From positions 37,705,141-37,769,140 of the forward strand of contig NW_022145605.1 in NCBI RefSeq assembly GCF_000002235.5: a stretch of 64,000 nucleotides of DNA. Direction: 5' to 3'. This stretch comes from Strongylocentrotus purpuratus. Lineage: Eukaryota; Echinodermata; Echinoidea; Camarodonta; Strongylocentrotidae. Below are positions 11,900-23,160 of this stretch, one piece after another; position 1 is the first letter of the stretch; every line of letters begins with the position of its first letter. The notes below the pieces were generated by a model that was not told the origin of the DNA, ran no database searches, and worked only from the letters and a program-made list of their open reading frames with translations. The translations under genes were made by a program, and so were the position numbers.

Positions 11900-14800
11900 A
11901 CACTAGAAAGCTTTTTTCGTAAATTATTAGCAGTTGCAGATAGAGATATTGGCAATGATTTTTATCGATTTTATTTCATTCTTTGAAATACCCAGTACTT
12001 ACCAGATCACTTTGGTAGCATTCCAGAGTGTTCTTATCATTTTTTCCCCCTGATATTTTCCAATTTATTTTACACGTATTCTCAAATGAACAAGGCTATT
12101 GAGAGGAAGAAAAAAGTTTTATCTGCTCCAGTGGACATAAAGAAGGAATCAATGAGTCCAAAGAATTACATTGTGAAACTCCCTTTCAAACTGAATCAAC
12201 TTTTGTTCTGTTTTATAAACTGAGTATATGGTGCCATTGATTTGAAAACTAGGCAGGAGAGAAAAAATAAGTAAGACTTCCTCATACATGATGGACTTTA
12301 ATCTGCTTATATTCTTCAGTGCACCTGTTTGATCTAGATTAATATATTATAAACATGTACATGTACATGTACATGTACTCTGTAGTAGATGTAGAAACCT
12401 GATACGGTATAAAAACCATGACACATCAAAACTTTTAAGCGAAACCTGTGGCGCGTCTTTCCTGTGGCTTTTTGGCATTATCGATTGTCTTTCATTTCAT
12501 AAAATCTTTAATCTAGTAAACTTTGGCATGCATGTAAATGTACATGTACATTGTAGTCATATTATGGCTTATTGTGTAGTTTTATTAATTACATTTTTTG
12601 TATGTGCATTACATGTAAATGTACTTACAATTGTAAGTTATCGGTAGTTAGTAAACTAACTTAGCGTTTTTGTCTTATGCTCTGGGGTACATTGTGATCC
12701 AGTAATGTTGCCTGGCCAAAAATTTGTTGAATCAAGAGCTGTGGAAAGATGCACCACAGGCTTCCAAGATGTACGGTATTGGTGGCATTGCTTACACTGT
12801 ACACAGATCTTTTAACGTTTATTTCTTCGTGCGGGTTTTGAATACTTCTTACATGTACATATCTGGACAAGCTATCAAATATTCAAAGTACCTGGGCCCA
12901 ACCTTTGTTTGCCATGCAGGAAACCATGTACACTTGTACAGTGTAGCCAGCTCTGACTGACCAGAGAGGAAAGTAGCAAATATGTGCCAAAATGCTTCAG
13001 CGCTGTTTGTTTGCTAGCTTTGATGTGGTTTTTCTTTTTTTCTTTCATTTCTTGTAGAATGATTGGAATGCATAGTTTGGTCAATAGTTAACTGAACTCC
13101 TCCATTTGGTTATCAATAAAAAGTAGGTTGTATCCGCTTTCAAATTGTGAATAAAAATCAAACATGCAAGAGAACTAAATGCATGTACAATATTTATACA
13201 AGTGCAGTGTGATAGGTAATTTAACCACATACATTAAATGTACATTGTAATTGTACGAAAGTATGAAAGTACTCTTTTCTCAAAGGATTTAAAATAAATG
13301 TAAACATTACACATAAAAAAATGCTATTTTTCCACTTTTCTGTTCTTACAACTACAAGCCTACCAGTACATGTACTACAATGTAGTACGTAATGTATATT
13401 GTACACCCAGTGCACTGACATTAAACACTACACTAAAACTCATTCAAGCTCATTTATTATTGTACAGTATGTACATGTACATGTACTGTAATGTACTATG
13501 AGCAACATGAGGATGACTTGAATATCAGCTTTCAAACTGTAAACAAATGTGATCAAGATATCCTACCACAGCATAAAAACAGCAGCCCCAAGGTATAATT
13601 ATAATGGACCCAGTAGATCCATTGTTATTGGTATAGGTTCATTGAATAGGACCTTTTATGTATGGGTAGGCCTATACAGCAGAGATGAATAGATCAGATC
13701 AATGATCAGGACACACCCCCTGTCAAAGACCTAGTGATAGCCAGTCTACATGGGATTAGTGAGTGGACAATACATCAATGGGCCCAGCATCTGGGGCAGT
13801 GCACAATGTACATCAGTGTGTCGTAGTGTAGTGCACATGAACATTGTACATATCCATGGCATACATGTTCATGCCTGCAGGGATAAAAAATAAATTTTGT
13901 ATAATGTTAGCTTGAAATACCTACAATGCATATGTACTGTACTGTATGTATCCATTGGTCTACAGCCATACAGATACAATAATGAAGCCTAAACTGTAAC
14001 CATGTTGACCAACAACCAAACAAGTACTGTACATTTATGACCATTTTAATACTGTACATAGTATGCCTTCATATTATATATCAATTTTTAAGCGCTGTTA
14101 GTCTGTTACAAAAGTCAAATGGAAATGCTTGGAAACTATTTGATTCAATAATGATTTGACATTCTTAATCATAAAAACTTGAATACTGCATATCTACATG
14201 TATACAGTACACTGTAGCTGCAAAATTGACATACTGTACACATGTACATGTACAGTACATACAGTATGTATGTAGGCCCAATCATATGTGTGCATGAACA
14301 TTGTAGGTTGCAGGAATTGATTTGAATTATGAGAACAGTGAAATGTGGTGAATGAGAAAAATCAATTTCCACTAAAGGGGATTACCTACTCTACATGTAC
14401 ATGTACTGTACGTGATCCTTCACTGGTATAGAATATCTTGGCCGCAGTACAAATCTGTTTGCGGTTATAATCAATCAGCGAAATGTACCGTAATCAAATC
14501 TTCTCTCTTTCTATCAGGTCACACTGTACAATCATTTCAAAGATACTGTACATACTGTACCTCATACTCTACCTTATACTCTACCTTGTACTCTAGGACT
14601 GTACTATATATGCAGATTTACTACATGTAAGCATGGAATTATGGATGTATCATGTACATCAACAAATTAAGAGGGATCTGATTTAGATCTGTCATCAGAT
14701 TATGATTTAATCACCAATGAGATCATTAGACCTGATGAGTGGGCACTGCTGAGAAATAAAAAGGTGTTGATGTACCGACTGTGAATCAGCAGTTGGTTAT

Positions 14801-15422
14801 TCTCAAAAATCACAGTGTCAATGGTAGTGGTACTCTACTGTACAGGCTGTCAACTTGTCAAGTACATGTAGGACAAAGTCAATTGAATTGGTGGGATTAG
14901 ACAAGGACATCCATCAGAAATTGCTCCACTCATGAATTTTAAGATTTTCAGAGTCTTTTTTTTTAATGTACATGTATCAATAATCAATTCAAATAAAAAG
15001 GCAGGACTTTGTTTAGTAAATCAAATTTACAGTTTAATTTGGCCCTTGATCTGTAGACAGAGGTAATTAAAATGTATTGTGAAATGGATCAACTCTCCAA
15101 TGCTGAAGAATGAATATTTAATGAATTATACACAGTAGTACACAGTAGTATGCTGTATGTGACATCAAAATGGAAATGAAGAAGGGGAACACCATACATA
15201 AACCATGCAGATTTTTAGTGAACTTTGTCTAAACTTTCCTAAAGGGCAGTGACATACATGTACATGTACGTCCATCTCATTGAAGCGGTCAACCAGTTAA
15301 ATGCAGGCTGTATGGCATCTTATCTTCTTCAAACATCAAGCAAATTGTAAACACAGACTTGTCTGTTTAGGCTGCCAGCCATCTCCAATCTTACAACCAG
15401 GGTGTTGGATGCTATCAGTAGC

Positions 15423-15912
15423 CATGGGCTATATTCCCAGCCAATCCAATTAGCATTAGAATGGGGTCATGACCTTTTACCTTACACTGACAGACAGTAT
15501 ATGACCTTGTATCAGGTTATGAGGATAGCAAACTATTCTTCTGACTTGTTTGGAAGTACATACAGTGTACTTGTCACTGTGTTTGTTTTCATGATCTTCA
15601 TCTACATGAACACTTGAATTATGTACATGTACATGATTACGCCAGGGGCTATTCTTTTAGCCAGATATGGGTCACAGCCTTTAACCTTATTCTGGCAGTG
15701 TGTGACCTTATCTGAGGTCAACAAACTTTTCTTCTGACAAGGGCAAATGTTGAGGTGTTTGTACATGTACATGTACATGTACATGATGTTCATTGCTAGG
15801 GGCTATTCTGTCATCTAATCCAATTAGCATCAGAATGGGGTCACAACCTGTTACCTCGCTCTGTCAGTGTGTGACCTTATCTGAGGTCAACAAACTATCT
15901 ATTGACATCTAT
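15423..15912. repeat. Three degenerate direct repeats
   Basis: Three blocks start with 'gggctat(a)ttc' at about 15427, 15646 and 15799. Each goes on through 'ggtca..acct' and 'gtgaccttatctgaggtcaacaaact' or diverged forms. Blocks 1 and 3 also share 'ccaattagcat.agaatggggtca'. Spacing is about 219 and 154 bp, so the middle unit has lost part of its sequence. Confidence 0.7.
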
Positions 15913-16674
15913 TCTTGATGATGGACAGTTATAATACATGTATTTTTTAAACAAAAACAAAAAATGGAATGACATATTATTTGGATGAGTAATTCTAGCC
16001 ACTTGAGTCTTGAGAGCAACATAACAAAAAAAAAAGAGAAAAGAGGAATATGGGAGGAGATGGAGGGTATACATGTACATGTAACTGCATTGATCTTCAT
16101 TACCAAGTACCTCAGAGAGGACTTACAATGTAATGCTGTAGGTTTCCAGGTTCCATGGTTGCTTTACATGTACAACCATACACATGCTTATTTACATGTA
16201 GCTGTAGGGTAAAACCATCAAGGATCATCAACTGCAAATAAGAAGGAAAGGATAATGTTCAGTCCCACATGTTAAAAATACACGCAAGTTTGAGTGATGC
16301 CATCTCCAAACTTCTATTCCTACATGTACTGTACATGTATGTACAGTACATGTACATGTACATTATGAGTACATGTAATGTATTCTTAAAGCTACAGTAT
16401 GTAGTAGTTCCCCTGCTTCTGTAATTGAGCAGTAAAGAATTGGTCGCCATGATACAGATGAGGGTGATTAGCTGTGAAGATTTCTGAGTTAATTAAACAC
16501 CTTTAATTAGGAAGCCTAATGATGCTTTGTCTAATACATGTAGGAGCCATAATACATGTATGACTCATAGGAAAGGAATTTTAATCAGTCTGTGACTCCT
16601 CATTATACCTTCGCCTTGTACATGTACACATACTTTATTTTCAGAGAGGAGGGACAGGGTGGTGTGTGCCAGTC

Positions 16675-16778
16675 GGGGGGGGGGGGGGGGGGAGAAGGGG
16701 GGAGGGGGGAGGGGGAGGGGGGGGGGGGGGGGGGGGAGTGGGAGGGGGAGAGAGGGAGGGGGGGGGGGGAGAGGGGGG
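16675..16778 (+). repeat. G-rich purine tract
   Basis: About 100 bases of almost only G with some A, including several G runs longer than five. The composition permits G-quadruplex and purine-strand triplex structures. The open frames across it are Gly/Glu or Pro/Ser artefacts. Confidence 0.95.
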
Positions 16779-17470
16779 CAGTAATGTACAGTGCATGTAT
16801 TCTGTTACATGTAGGACAGGTTGGTTTTATAGTATTGCCAATAAAAAATTGAAATTTACAATAAGCAAATCTTGTGGCAAGGAATGATGCCTGTACAGTA
16901 GGATCAGCATACAAGTAATAATATACATGTACATTAAGTTATGCACTTCACAAACATGTTTAGGGTCTACATACTAAAGAGAGTACAAACACACAACTTT
17001 TTATCTATAGAGAGTTATCAAGGTGTACAATTGGTAAATATTTGCACTTGAAGCATAATACAATACAGGTGTAAAGATATCAACCTTCATGCCTTTTGAT
17101 ATTTGATAAAGTGGTCATTGTTCCAAATTGTTAAAGCATGTTGACCTTAGACTTACATGTACTGTAAGTGTAGTCTGTTATCAAACATAAAAGGACAATG
17201 CATTGTTATTTCAATAATCATAATATCATAACAATTTATAGTACATCCATACCAAGGATGTTTATTGAAAATTTAGAAGCAAATGAGTGATTGCATACTT
17301 GATCATAAACCAGTTAACCCGTCAACAATTGAATTCTCTACTATCCATGCTATTAACAGGGACCATTCAGTTCCCCTAGGCAAAGCTACATTAAAAAAAA
17401 CCTCTACATGAATTATGTACATCATAAATAACTACATGAACACTGTAGGCGACAATATTGGTTGATACAT

Positions 17471-17679
17471 CACTATGAATATGACTGACAAAGAAAGCGG
17501 ACAAAATATACAGTTCCTCAGGTAGACAAAGGAACATCCCTTCACTGCTACAGTATTATGTAAAAAGTGAAATAGCATGTGACACCTGTTTTTACATAAT
17601 AGCAGTGACGGGATGTTCCTTTGTCTACCTGAGGAACTGTATATTTTGTCCGCTTTCTTTGTCAGTCATATTCATAGTG
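17471..17679. mobile_element. Foldback element with 70-bp perfect inverted arms
   Basis: 17471-17540 is the exact reverse complement of 17610-17679 (70 of 70). Inside, 'tcactgcta' + 'ttatgtaaaaa' pairs again with 'tttttacataatagcagtga', with a small bulge on one side. The free loop is only about 22 nt. There is no coding capacity. It probably is a young MITE or foldback transposon, since the arms have not diverged. Confidence 0.85.
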
Positions 17680-18063
17680 CATGTACATGTAGCACCCCCA
17701 TTTACCCCTCATTACGGTACTTTGACAATCTTACTGTAGAAAGTAAAGTGCAGGTTCCTTCCTCGATGACTCACCCACTTACACATGTATAGCATGTCTG
17801 GCCCTTCAAATCAACCTTGAACTCCACTATTACATACATGTATAAAGTGCTCATCACTTTATCGCATTTTCATTCTGTAGGAGGGGAAATATCACGGCAG
17901 GTGTTAATTGTATCAAATGCAATCGTTCAGAACTGAAAGTCTACATACGGTATACATTATTTTGTACATGTTCATGTACAGTACATGTTCATGTATATAT
18001 CCAATGTATTTGGCAGTTTTGTAGACCTTGAATGCCACTATGAAGTACTCATATTCTCATAAT

Positions 18064-18156
18064 GATCATGATCTAGACGATAAGTTCTATCTCGATCATG
18101 ATCTAGTCGATAAGTTCTATCTCGATCATGATCTAGACTATGATAAGTTCTATCTC
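18064..18156. repeat. Three 30-33 bp tandem repeats carrying GATCATGATC
   Basis: The palindrome gatcatgatc occurs at 18064, 18094 and 18124, each followed by 'taga/tcgataagttctatctc'. The first two units are exactly 30 bp and the third has a 3-bp insertion. Confidence 0.9.
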
Positions 18157-18724
18157 GATTACATTCTGTAGGAGGGGGATATTTAGGTGGGTCCTTTACA
18201 AATGCAATATTTCCTATACTGTACAGTATAAACAACATGTCTGGCAGTTTGAATTGACCTTGAACTTCCCTACATGTACATGTACTGTACATGTACTCAA
18301 GAAGATATCTCATGCACAAAGAAGGGGGATATCGAGATGGGAGTTTGTTAAATGGAATAGTTCCTATAGTTCTGTATACATGTACATTCACATGTATGTA
18401 CAGTACGTGTCTAATAGTTCATTTTTACGACCTTGAACTTTACTATGATGAAAATCTCTCTATGAAAATAGACGGTAATCGACCCCTTTCACACTCTGTG
18501 AGAGAGGGATATCTACAAGTACACTTGCAATAACATGTATAGTCATACAGTACAAGTACGTACAGTGTATGTTTTTTATAGAATCAATATTTCCCATAAT
18601 TCTGTTCTACGTACTATTTACATTTTAACTGTTGTATGGTAATCTTTGAGCTGCCATGCATCGGAAAGGGACTGTTGATATTATGAAGTGAACAAGATTT
18701 TTTGTTCAATATAAAGACTTGCTT

Positions 18725-18745
18725 CCCCCCCCCCCCAAAAAAAAA
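18725..18745. repeat. Compound homopolymer C(12)A(9)
   Basis: A C run joined directly to an A run, same orientation as 9866-9906. Confidence 0.9.
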
Positions 18746-18904
18746 GATTCAGTTATTATTGTACATTGTACAAGAATATTAAGCCCAGCGCACATACTGT
18801 ACATGTATGTGACCCTCCTGCAATCTGATTTTCGAAGAAATTACGATCTTATTAGGTATAGAAATCTTTAAAAAATCATCTTCCTCAAATTTAAGTTCTG
18901 AATG

Positions 18905-19443
18905 TTAAAGGTACTAGGCCCCATTGCAGGCCAAAAAAATGAAAAAGTTAAATTCCAACTGCATTTAAAAGATAATACTAATTTAGAACTTCCCTAAAAA
19001 AGGTGGGGCTTGAAAATGACTTCAAGTGGGAAAATAACGACTATTAGTTGTCAAATCGACTTTAGGGCTATAGAGCCCAAAAGTAATAGTCTTGATTTTC
19101 AGACAATTGTACCGAATGGTCATACGTTTTATGCTGCGCAAAGATTCAATCAGTTTAATCTTGGCCATCACAAGAAGTGGGTTATTGATGTAGACAAATG
19201 CTCATGTACCCTTTACAACTCTTTTCATGTATGTTATTACCAAAGAAGAAAAAAAGCCAGTCAGTCACTCAATAGTGTCTGACAGTGAAGTCTAGCAAGT
19301 AAACGGGTTTCCTTGCATAATTTGAATATGAGGACACTGCTAACGTTTAAATTTCACAGATAGGACATACATGACATATTCATAATTCCTGCACAGTTCT
19401 ACAGAATTTGAGGTTGGCTGCAAAAGGGACATAGTACCTTTAA
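18905..19443. mobile_element. TTAA-flanked MITE, family D, copy 1
   Basis: The ends are TTAA-AGGTACTA.. and ..TAGTACCT-TTAA, and the whole 539 bp is nearly identical to 37055-37595. The terminal inverted repeat is seen best in the other copy. TTAA duplication is typical of the piggyBac superfamily, which is inference from the target site alone. The internal 90-codon open frame is shared by both copies but has no recognisable domain. Confidence 0.85.
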
Positions 19444-20311
19444 CAAGTGAAAATTAAGTGCCTCTCTTCTAGTCAGATCTAATGCTGAATCAGCTTCAAA
19501 TCATAAACAATCAGCTTCAAATCATAGAAAATCACACTACTGATCTGATGTCACTACGATTCCCGGCCATTTTAGCTTTACCGCCTCTAACAAGGCATGA
19601 AATCCCTTGAAATCTTAGTTTTGTCAATCATTATCATATGCTCATTCAGACCCTGGATCATTGAGATTTTGTTTGTGTCAAATGCTGCAGTACAGTAGTC
19701 AGATGGAGTGTGTGTTGGGCTTAATATCTTGTTACCTCAAACCACAGCTGGTAGCACCTCTTCCTTCCCATCTTTCACCTTTTCCTTCCCATATATATCC
19801 TTTTCTTCCCTTCTGTCTGGCTCCATTTCAAAGTAATTTTGATAACAATATTTTCTCTCTCTCTCTCTCTCTCTATATATTTTTTAAAACCTGATTCCTA
19901 TTAATCTAAATTCAAAAACAGAATATTCATGCTGTTCGTGTAAAATGATACCGGTATGTCCTTGATGAAATTTCAAGTTTCTGTTACAAATGATGCTTAA
20001 ACATACTTTGTACATTTCAGTATACAATGTTTCATTGTGCATTTATTCATTATTTTATGTTCTTCCTTTAAATAAAGAAACATTCATCATCTATCGTAGA
20101 ACTATACAGTTTTTATACAGCCATACAGTGAATTTTGGTTTAGTGTATAGTCTAAACAGTGTCTGGTGAATGTGATAGCATCATTCAAATGTCCCATTTA
20201 CATGTACAGGTGTACAGTACATGCTGTACATGTACATGTAATCAAATTTATTAGACATGATTTTGTCAGTCCCCTATAATTAATATTAAAATCTTCACTG
20301 TCACACCTCTA

Positions 20312-20360
20312 CCCCCCCCCCCCCCCCCCCCCTCCCCCTCTCTCTTTCTCTTTCTCTCTG
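20312..20360. repeat. Poly(C) followed by CT-rich tract
   Basis: About 21 C, then a mixed C/T tract. It lies in intron 1, far from the acceptor. Confidence 0.9.
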
Positions 20361-20750
20361 GTACCCGATCAATCTTCAAGGTATCTCCTTTCATCTCTAG
20401 CATTCAGCCTTTCATCATGGAGAGAAGGAAAGCATTCCATTTGCATCTCTCTGACTGCATGCAGTAGAGGTATCAAATGATGATGCTAGTGAACTTGTAT
20501 AAAAGTGACACTTCCGGCAAGTTTCCAACGCTAACGATATCTAATATTCGCATGCTCTCTTTTTCTCTCTCTCTCTCTCTCTTTCTCTTTCTCCCAACCT
20601 ACCCCTCCCTTATCTCCTTATCCCTCCTCTGTCTTTTCTCCATTCTCTCTTGCTTGCTGTTCAAAGATCTGTTTCTCTGTAAGCTTCCAGTAATGCCATC
20701 TTCAATAAATGTTTGACCATCTTACAATATTTCAGTATCGCTTCCCCCCC

Positions 20751-20794
20751 CCCCTCTCTCTCTCTCCCTCTCCCTCTCTCTCTCCCTCTCTTTC

Positions 20795-20825
<31 letters not shown>

Positions 20826-20896
20826 CTCTCCCGCTCTCTCCCTTTCCCTCTCTCTCTCCTGCTCTCTCCCTCTCTCCCTCCCCCTCCCTCTCTTTC
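20751..20896. repeat. Long CT-rich microsatellite
   Basis: About 145 bases of C and T only, mostly (CT)n with CCC and TTT interruptions. Open frames on either strand are simple-repeat artefacts (Ser/Leu/Pro or Arg/Glu). Confidence 0.95.
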
Positions 20897-20998
20897 CCCC
20901 AATTCTAATTATTTCTCTAGCTACCCAATCATTCATTCTTCTTTTAACCCTCATCTTCATCGAATCTTCGCGTGATTGATGCCTTCCAATTGCCATCT

Positions 20999-21001
<3 letters not shown>

Positions 21002-21050
<49 letters not shown>
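21002..21050. repeat. (ATC)n microsatellite
   Basis: About 16 uninterrupted trinucleotide units, ending in 'agcagcagc'. Confidence 0.95.
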
Positions 21051-21969
21051 GCAGCAGCGCACTATTCTACCCCCCTAATGATGCCTCTATGTTCCCCACC
21101 GGTTTAATTAGGTGTGCTCTCTCGTCTTGTCTCTCTGATTACACCTGCTTAGCATATCGAAAATGATGCAGTCCACTGATGTTGGTTCCTCTTTATGTCA
21201 CTCTCATCAGTTCTGAGAGAGGTAGACATGAGATGGATGAAGCGGTACTGATTAGAGCATGAATGTTTTTTGTAGAGAATAAGAGGGAGTAGGAGGAGAA
21301 ATAATGATGCAGATTGGTTCCTGTCCATCCATCCTTCTGCATGATCAAATTGACATTGAGGGAGGGTGTTTATACTGGCGCTCTGTCTGTAGTGCGGATG
21401 ATGTTTCCATGACGACCGACTGGTATCAGCGCCTGCTTTCTGCCTGAGATATCCACAGAAAATGTAGCTTGGAGTCTGGCCTCATTATATGAATGGATAA
21501 TGAATCGTGTCTTGTTCTTGCAGTGCCATCAGCCTTTATCAAGTCATGTTCATGTACATGTACCATTTTGAGCATCAGTTTCTTCATCACAGTGTTGCTC
21601 TGTTTCCCTGGTATTTAGTGGACTAGTACTTGGACTTGAACCTATTTTAATGTACGCTTCATTCTCTAGGTGTCTTTATAAATGGATTTTATGGAGATTA
21701 CTTTTTGACTTTTGAGGAGATTGTAGAGGAAGAGGATACGAGGAGCTCTTCAGTGTGGAGAGGATGCCTACAGTTTAATTATAATTGCTCTGTGTTGTGC
21801 CAGGGAGATGGCATTTTGCTAAATACAGTGTTGTCAGTCAGTGTTGGCTACACATGTTACAGTAGTTCTAAAATCTTTGTGCTGAGATGAAGGGCAATTG
21901 ATGTGGCTCATGATTTGATATGAGTAAATTTATGGAGGCTTCTGTTATTATTGATTGGTAATGGGTTTG

Positions 21970-22225
21970 CTTTAAGTATAAGCTGGGATAATGATTATCA
22001 TTATAGGAGCTCTAGAATGGTCACTATTTCATCAATATCCGTTTTCAGGGATTGCCATTTTGTTGTTCTTGAATACATGGGTATGTTTTTAGCTCGTAAG
22101 CTGTGATAATGATTGTAATTCCAGGGACTATATAAAAACGGTCATTATTTCACCACTATCTGTTTCTGGGGTTAAATGGACATACCGGTACTGTATTTGT
22201 GAATTTGTGGATAGTTTTTAAAAGC
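21970..22225. repeat. Two-unit degenerate tandem repeat (about 117 bp)
   Basis: The blocks starting 'gggataatgattatcatt' (about 21986) and 'gtgataatgattgtaatt' (about 22102) both continue with a 'ggtcattatttcacca/tatc.gttt' segment. They are diverged copies in direct orientation. Confidence 0.65.
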
Positions 22226-22850
22226 TGGGTTTTCAGTGTAATGTGTACATGTAATTATGCGTCCATAGAGGACTGCAGTACATGTAGGTAATTACTATTT
22301 GGAGGAATATCATTTTTTTTAATTCTTCTTTTTCTTCATGATTTTAAAATTCTTTTGATCAATATTAATGTGCTTTAATCTGTGTACCAGATATCATTAC
22401 AGCAAATCATGCATTTGTTTGAGGTTGGCATGTTAAGCATATTTTACCATGAAGAAAAATAAAAGGGTAATTATTCTTGCTTACGAGTCTATTGAACAGA
22501 TGATGCCTCTTGAATTGTTGATTGTCTGTGTGTGACCCATTCAAGATCTATTGATTCTTTAACCTAATAAGCCAATAGGGTCAGTTCTGGAGCAGCCTGT
22601 CATGTTTTTAAAATTTGATGATAGCGAAAGCACCTCGCCCCCTCGGATGCAGCACTGCTTGACATATAGGTTGAAAATGAATTCTTTGATTGTGAAGTCA
22701 CGATGACATTCAGCGAGTAATTTGTTTTAATCAGTCGTAGGGTGTAAGGGAGATCTGTATGTGTATTAGAACTTGCTGAGGTTGATCTGCAGTTATTTCA
22801 CAAGACGGTTGGTGGAGAGAGGATGGCCTGGCGATCAGTAGGAGACTACC

Positions 22851-23160
22851 GTAGAAGAAATTACTGGTGCCTCTAATATACTTGTGAATGGAATCAATTC
22901 TGTTGGAAAAAAATCACCTTCACTTTGGTTACTTGGAATATCATGTTTGGTTCAATATTTAGGAGAAATTACTGGTGTCTTTTGATATGTATTGAATCAT
23001 TTCTGTTGGTAGAAAATGACCTTTACTTTGGTTCCTGGGAATATAGTGTTTGGTTCAATATTTAGGAGAAATAACCGGTGTCTTGTGATATTGAATCAAT
23101 TCTGTTGGAAGAAAAATAATGACCTTCACTTTGGTTTATTAAACTTGGAATATGTGTCAG
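22851..23160. repeat. Nearly three tandem units of about 105 bp
   Basis: 'ggttcaatatttaggagaaat' type segments lie at 22949 and 23052, each followed by '.act/ccggtgtct', 'attgaatca.ttctgttgg' and 'gacctt.actttggtt'. A partial first unit starts at about 22851. It has no coding character. Confidence 0.8.

Noticed and set aside
18064-18156. Regular repeats resembling a CRISPR array
   Set aside because: The units are directly adjacent with no variable spacers and the genome is animal.
19010-19282. 90-codon frame shared with 37161-37427, possible element-encoded protein
   Set aside because: Both copies are near-identical MITEs, so sharing is expected. There is no transposase motif and the frame is short.
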